Source of the DNA: Saprospiraceae bacterium
GTDB taxonomy: Bacteria; Bacteroidota; Bacteroidia; Chitinophagales; Saprospiraceae
DNA: 38,660 bases
Assembly: GCA_020436835.1 (NCBI GenBank)
Contig: JAGQWZ010000603.1
Span: forward strand, 1-38,660
Direction of reading: 5' to 3'
Made by a program: the position numbers and the translations under genes. This document shows positions 36,001 through 38,660 of this stretch, one piece after another (position 1 is the stretch's first letter; each line of letters starts with the position of its first letter). Below the pieces are notes generated by a model. It was not told the DNA's origin and did not search any database. It worked only from the letters and a program-made list of their open reading frames with translations.

Positions 36001-38164
36001 GGTCGCCGGGCCGGAGAACACCGGATATGCAACCTACAGATTTGACGATGACTGCCGGCTCGTCGGTATTGCTCACAGTGACAAAGTATTCAAAATCACT
36101 GGTGGACAAGAGGCATGCTACAAGGTACTAAGGACCTGGTACTTTGCGGACTGGTGTGGAACCGGGGGTGAACCTGCAGGGGGTAACCATTGGTGGTATG
36201 ACCGGGATCTGGTAATTGATTCCTGCATTCAAAAGATCTTGATTTTTGATACCATCCCTCCAGCGTGTATCGTCATTGGACCAGTAGAAGACGGGGGAAG
36301 CATTGAATTCAGTTCATGTGATTATGATCTTTCCGTCCTGGTCTCTTCCGAAGATGACTGTGGATTAACCACGTGTTACTGGGAACTGACGCAGATTGAT
36401 ACCGGTACTTCAGGTCTGTTCGATTCAGGTGTCGGGGAATTAAAGGGAGTAGACTCTACCACGTTCCAGATCGAGTCAGAAAATCTGTTACCAGGAACCT
36501 ATCATCTGAAGGTTCGTATAGAGGATGAATGTAACAATGAGAGCTACTGTGAATATACGTTCACGCTGGTTTCCGTTAAAAAGCCTACTCCGGTCTGTGT
36601 TACCAGTCTTACTGCGGATATCATACCCTGGGATTCGGATCAGGACGGGATCGCCGACTCTGCACATGCCGTGGTCTGGGCCTACGAGTTTGACCAAAGC
36701 AGTCAGGCTCCCTGTGGTCACGATGCCGCCACGTTGAAATACTATATTGAATACAAAGGAGATGATTCTGATATTTTTAATCCGGATAGAGTTGCTGATA
36801 GCCTGGTGCTTACCTGTGCCGATCTGGGCACAAAAATGGTGCGGATGTGGGTAGTCGCTACAGATGGATCGAATGATTACTGTGATGTACTTTTGGTGGT
36901 GCAAAACAATTCGGGTGCCTGTGATTCCAACCTGGGTGATGCAGGTTCGATCCTCGGTAATATTGAGGACGAGATTGGCCAAATGGTGCAATCAGTGCAG
37001 GTAATGGCAGAGTCCGAACAGGCAATTGCCAATATCAGTTCCGGTGAGAATGGGAGTTTTCAGTTCGATGCACTAATGGGTGCATCGGTACGTATTACTC
37101 CTTTTAAGAATACAAACGTGAAGAATGGCATCACGACCGCAGACCTGGTGCAGATGCTGAATCATGTGTCGGGAGCCACACCGCTCCCCACTCCATACCG
37201 GAGATTAGCTGCTGACGTGACCCGGGATGGAAACATTGATGCTTTTGATATGCTGGAACTACGTCAGATCATTTTGGGTGATCTGGACCGTTTTACCACG
37301 AGTGATTCGTGGCGATTCATTGCCAAGGATTATCAATTTGTCACAGACACGCCGGAGTCTGAAGATATCCCTGATTTCATCCAGTTTGAATTAGACCAAC
37401 CGACGATGAAAGGAGATTTTATTGGAATGAAGATGGGCGATATGGATATGGATAATGATCCCGGCCAGAGAGCTCCCAGAACAGGTAGCAATCTCGTATT
37501 TACTACTCCTGACCGGAAGTTGCAGACTGGTATTACGTATGAAATACCCCTTTCTGCCACTCAATTCGAGGCGGTCGCAGGATTTCAGTACACCCTTGTT
37601 TTTGATGATCAGGCTATCAAACTTCTCGATTTTGAAGTTCATGATCTGAGTTACATGGACCGGACAAATTTCGGAGTGAATCACATGTCTGAAGGGCTGC
37701 TAACCACCAGCTGGAATGCCACTAGTGACGGTGTCGATGCGGATTGGGGGCAGAATATTTTTACAGTGAAAGTTCAGGCGAAGAAAGATGTCCTGTTAAG
37801 TGAAGCGATGACCATTGGAAATCGAATTACCCCGGCTGAATCATACCATAAGGGTAAGACAAATGGAGTGTCCTTGGAATTCGACGCATTGAACCTCGGT
37901 GATGAAATTGAGTTGTATCAGAATACCCCTAATCCGGCCAAAGAACAGACAAATATCCATTTTTACCTGCCCCGACCAATGGACATTCAGTTGATAATTC
38001 AAGACCTCTCCGGAAAGATGATCCGGACGATCAAGGGGCCGTACACTGCAGGCATGCATTCAATCTCCTTTGAGAGAGAGCAAATACCGCCCGCAGAGGT
38101 GTATTTCTATAGTTTAATTACGAGTGAAAAGGTAATCACTAAAAAGATGGTTTTTGTGAGATAA
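33032..38164 (+). CDS. Giant secreted Cys-rich HYR-like protein with dockerin, cohesin-like and T9SS domains (copy 2)
   Basis: A 1710-residue paralog of copy 1 with the same order of parts: signal peptide (MRKMYSCTVFVLALFSISLGYSQ would exceed a short quote; it ends GYSQ), Cys-rich modules, helical insert at about 546-625, more HYR-like modules, small beta domain, dockerin (about 1363-1420; ITTADLVQMLNHVSG and DVTRDGNIDAFDMLELRQII), FIGMKMGDMDMDNDP, cohesin-like domain (about 1487-1622; YEIPLSATQFEAVAGFQYTL) and T9SS sorting domain (about 1627-1710; LYQNTPNPAKEQ). The last cysteine is C1297; the tail has none. It is longer than copy 1 mainly in two places: after the helical insert (about 100 residues against 39 before the shared GGGWAE motif) and near residue 360. 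It is likely exported by T9SS to the cell surface. Confidence 0.88.
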   Translation: MRKMYSCTVFVLALFSISLGYSQTTQCSPNCNNLNASVMTGPNGLEFHAKINWTDIVTNFDCAMPVTYTLLTNSGTQMASGSSDDVGNEVYFLIDDVCRFLNDGVKIRITNDQGSCWSNITFKKDVPTIVGRRITLYCDNPIVSDPNSLINGVPPTAFVPCQGLATPKFVADWVFPKDCNNGIQDTAKQILREWEFFDKEGNRASAFDTIDVFLFPQITADHIYCGDKDTVYCGDPNGGIGPFITFDSLNTGICDTVYLVLIKDEDNDGMLEFYPQVFDEKCGLSVHVDYHKFDSDCEINYKVSLDIKQSCYGVPQSTCLVSPPAGVDPNIAEEIAPGYWRCTFWLTDLDTVPPLSACKFDKVNPDLIFWSAVTDAAVGYVPNTHCFDTTQGAPIIVVPTNTHECAGHTYIPPLCIYDDWSGVKQAKATIPGFGSWILTANGDTCIIYIDDTIPVKGYCYESHTQVRLPKSDEPYQILYEIYDNCHNIDTEYCYLYVKDLTKPVPVLDKGVTVSLGEKKAWVDTESFDEGSWDNCGVNLILARRKDWAEACIELCDSVRACCATDHYDTLRMAFLEEDKHIDAVEAHYAKTLDWLRNDNVACGNLIYNSWQYALMKYATLNCVDHPYPVGDEYFREIFLKCYEDYLYDNVNGTTMFDINPEEPVEYCFDRWAFIDPYLNPGCEQHLLNNTQGGLIGLNSVDALLESERALISTYEAIGGGWAEEVVFSCEDACSYVTVEVLVMDYWCNWAKAWTNVWVEDQVPAQVVKEVVDETITCKSFRDKRYDYPGEAHPVSLEFIVDLAKKGDVASLDLLDEVFGSYEKAWVDPYGNYVDIDGQPVETKIEFYDSICYCTTEVVPYRIYDDHLGYIWVDSLITNCYYEADTTIFWNGIVAANCSENVHCEQRVWCDIDHCGEGYIYREFKIWHGCPDSVYIADSLRHPVDTLVRHQRIYVGNECELNKYMFDVPPDVTVYSCGVDYDPAGSGNLIGVAGPENTGYATYRFDDDCRLVGIAHSDKVFKITGGQEACYKVLRTWYFADWCGTGGEPAGGNHWWYDRDLVIDSCIQKILIFDTIPPACIVIGPVEDGGSIEFSSCDYDLSVLVSSEDDCGLTTCYWELTQIDTGTSGLFDSGVGELKGVDSTTFQIESENLLPGTYHLKVRIEDECNNESYCEYTFTLVSVKKPTPVCVTSLTADIIPWDSDQDGIADSAHAVVWAYEFDQSSQAPCGHDAATLKYYIEYKGDDSDIFNPDRVADSLVLTCADLGTKMVRMWVVATDGSNDYCDVLLVVQNNSGACDSNLGDAGSILGNIEDEIGQMVQSVQVMAESEQAIANISSGENGSFQFDALMGASVRITPFKNTNVKNGITTADLVQMLNHVSGATPLPTPYRRLAADVTRDGNIDAFDMLELRQIILGDLDRFTTSDSWRFIAKDYQFVTDTPESEDIPDFIQFELDQPTMKGDFIGMKMGDMDMDNDPGQRAPRTGSNLVFTTPDRKLQTGITYEIPLSATQFEAVAGFQYTLVFDDQAIKLLDFEVHDLSYMDRTNFGVNHMSEGLLTTSWNATSDGVDADWGQNIFTVKVQAKKDVLLSEAMTIGNRITPAESYHKGKTNGVSLEFDALNLGDEIELYQNTPNPAKEQTNIHFYLPRPMDIQLIIQDLSGKMIRTIKGPYTAGMHSISFEREQIPPAEVYFYSLITSEKVITKKMVFVR

Positions 38165-38419
38165 AACGAAGGATTTGACTTAAGAACAGACCTGCCAATA
38201 TATAGTGCTGGCCTCCTGAACTTTTCAGGGGGCCTTTTTTTGTCCCAATGACAATATTCATCTATTTACTCATACATATTTTTACCATGCTGCAGGCTGT
38301 ATCAACTGCTATTATTGCCAATCGCCTTTTTTGTTGCTTCATTTATATATGCTGTAATTATTTAATTGGTATCATTTTTGAATATGTATGGTTACTGAAT
38401 TCTAACTGAAACTAACACC
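38165..38419. other. Spacer between giant copies 2 and 3
   Basis: 255 bp without a gene. It has a strong terminator (38210-38241) and then AT-rich DNA that presumably includes the promoter of copy 3. Confidence 0.5.
38210..38241 (+). terminator. Rho-independent terminator after giant copy 2
   Basis: GGCCTCCTGAA (38210-38220) pairs with TTCAGGGGGCC (38224-38234), an 11-bp stem with one G-T pair and a CTT loop, followed by seven Ts. Confidence 0.88.
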
Positions 38420-38660
38420 ATGCATAATAATTACCGCTATTCCGGTCTTCCGGCTGTCACTCATACAGTCACAAGATCCTCCAATTCTTCCTGGTTCTCT
38501 CAAATAATCCTGTTGATCCTGCTGCTTGTAGGCGCGATAAGCACGTACGGACAGGTAGGGCCGAACTGTACGCACATCAATGCTTCGATCGGAGCAGATG
38601 ACACGGCGCGGATATTGGTAGGAGAGTTGGTGACGAATGCTCCTCAGATACAGGCGCAAG
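38420..38660 (+). CDS. Giant secreted protein copy 3, N-terminal fragment cut by window end
   Basis: An open frame from ATG 38420 runs off the window end (80 codons visible). A 30-residue N-terminal extension precedes a hydrophobic signal segment (IILLILLLVGAISTYGQ), after which VGPNCTHINASIGADDTARI and LVGELVTNA align with the start of mature copy 1 (PGPVCTDLNIPVGPDDSASI, VVGDFVTNA). Copy 2 is less alike here. The gene is therefore the third member of the tandem family. How long it is and whether it keeps the dockerin, cohesin-like and T9SS domains cannot be seen. Confidence 0.8.
   Translation, partial: MHNNYRYSGLPAVTHTVTRSSNSSWFSQIILLILLLVGAISTYGQVGPNCTHINASIGADDTARILVGELVTNAPQIQAQ

Noticed and set aside
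28023..38164. Cellulosome scaffold
   Set aside because: Dockerin and cohesin-like domains are present, but I see no carbohydrate-binding module or glycoside hydrolase in these proteins and no set of dockerin-bearing enzymes nearby.
38402..38659. Minus-strand ORF of 85 codons at the window end
   Set aside because: It is opposite the start of giant copy 3, whose signal peptide and match to copy 1 make the plus strand the coding one.
1..38660. CRISPR arrays, tRNA, rRNA, phage or conjugation genes
   Set aside because: No regularly spaced repeats, clover-leaf candidates or recognisable genes of these kinds were seen on either strand.

Overview
The window looks like chromosomal DNA of a Bacteroidota bacterium, most likely of the Saprospiria/Saprospiraceae type; this is inferred from protein character, not from a marker gene. 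The grounds are type IX secretion (T9SS) C-terminal sorting domains on three proteins, a choice-of-anchor-B/LVIVD protein, a Bacteroidota-style long PurM, perfect or near TAnnTTTG -7 boxes, few Shine-Dalgarno sequences, several GTG/TTG starts, and very large cysteine-rich HYR-like proteins ending in dockerin, cohesin-like and T9SS domains. No rRNA, tRNA, CRISPR array, prophage or intact insertion sequence was seen.

Layout. 1-120: a 114-bp MITE-like element with perfect 11-bp terminal inverted repeats. 290-1869: a regulator fusing a DUF4242 domain to a cyclase-like region and an AraC helix-turn-helix, followed by a secreted stand-alone DUF4242 protein and a terminator. 2000-4258 (-): an SLC12-like transporter. 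4445-6772: a lipoprotein M23 peptidase and a secreted protein of unknown function. 7050-11812: a small membrane protein, then three exported proteins on the minus strand (propeller-like with a 3-coathanger-type end, GH32/GH43-like, and LVIVD/T9SS). 11962-14112 (-): oligopeptidase B with a lipoprotein signal, divergent from a MATE exporter (14230-15567), which is followed by smc (15630-19187). 19237-22978: an orphan NarL-type response regulator, purM, a DUF6249-like membrane protein, and an ECF sigma/anti-sigma pair. 22951-27474 (-): a probable operon of M19 dipeptidase, M1 aminopeptidase (both lipoproteins) and purB. 28023-38660: a tandem array of at least three paralogous giant secreted proteins, the third cut by the window end.

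How the genes fit together. Most of the window serves the cell envelope and secretion. Three exported or lipid-anchored peptidases (S9A, M1, M19) could together degrade peptides to amino acids, and purB and purM cover purine synthesis. The most unusual part is the giant-protein array. Each complete copy has about 1150-1300 residues of cysteine-rich HYR-like modules, then a cysteine-free tail of a small beta domain, a type I dockerin, a cohesin-like domain and a T9SS sorting domain. Having dockerin and cohesin-like partners on the same surface protein suggests, as inference only, that the copies could cross-link with themselves or each other into a surface fibre or matrix.
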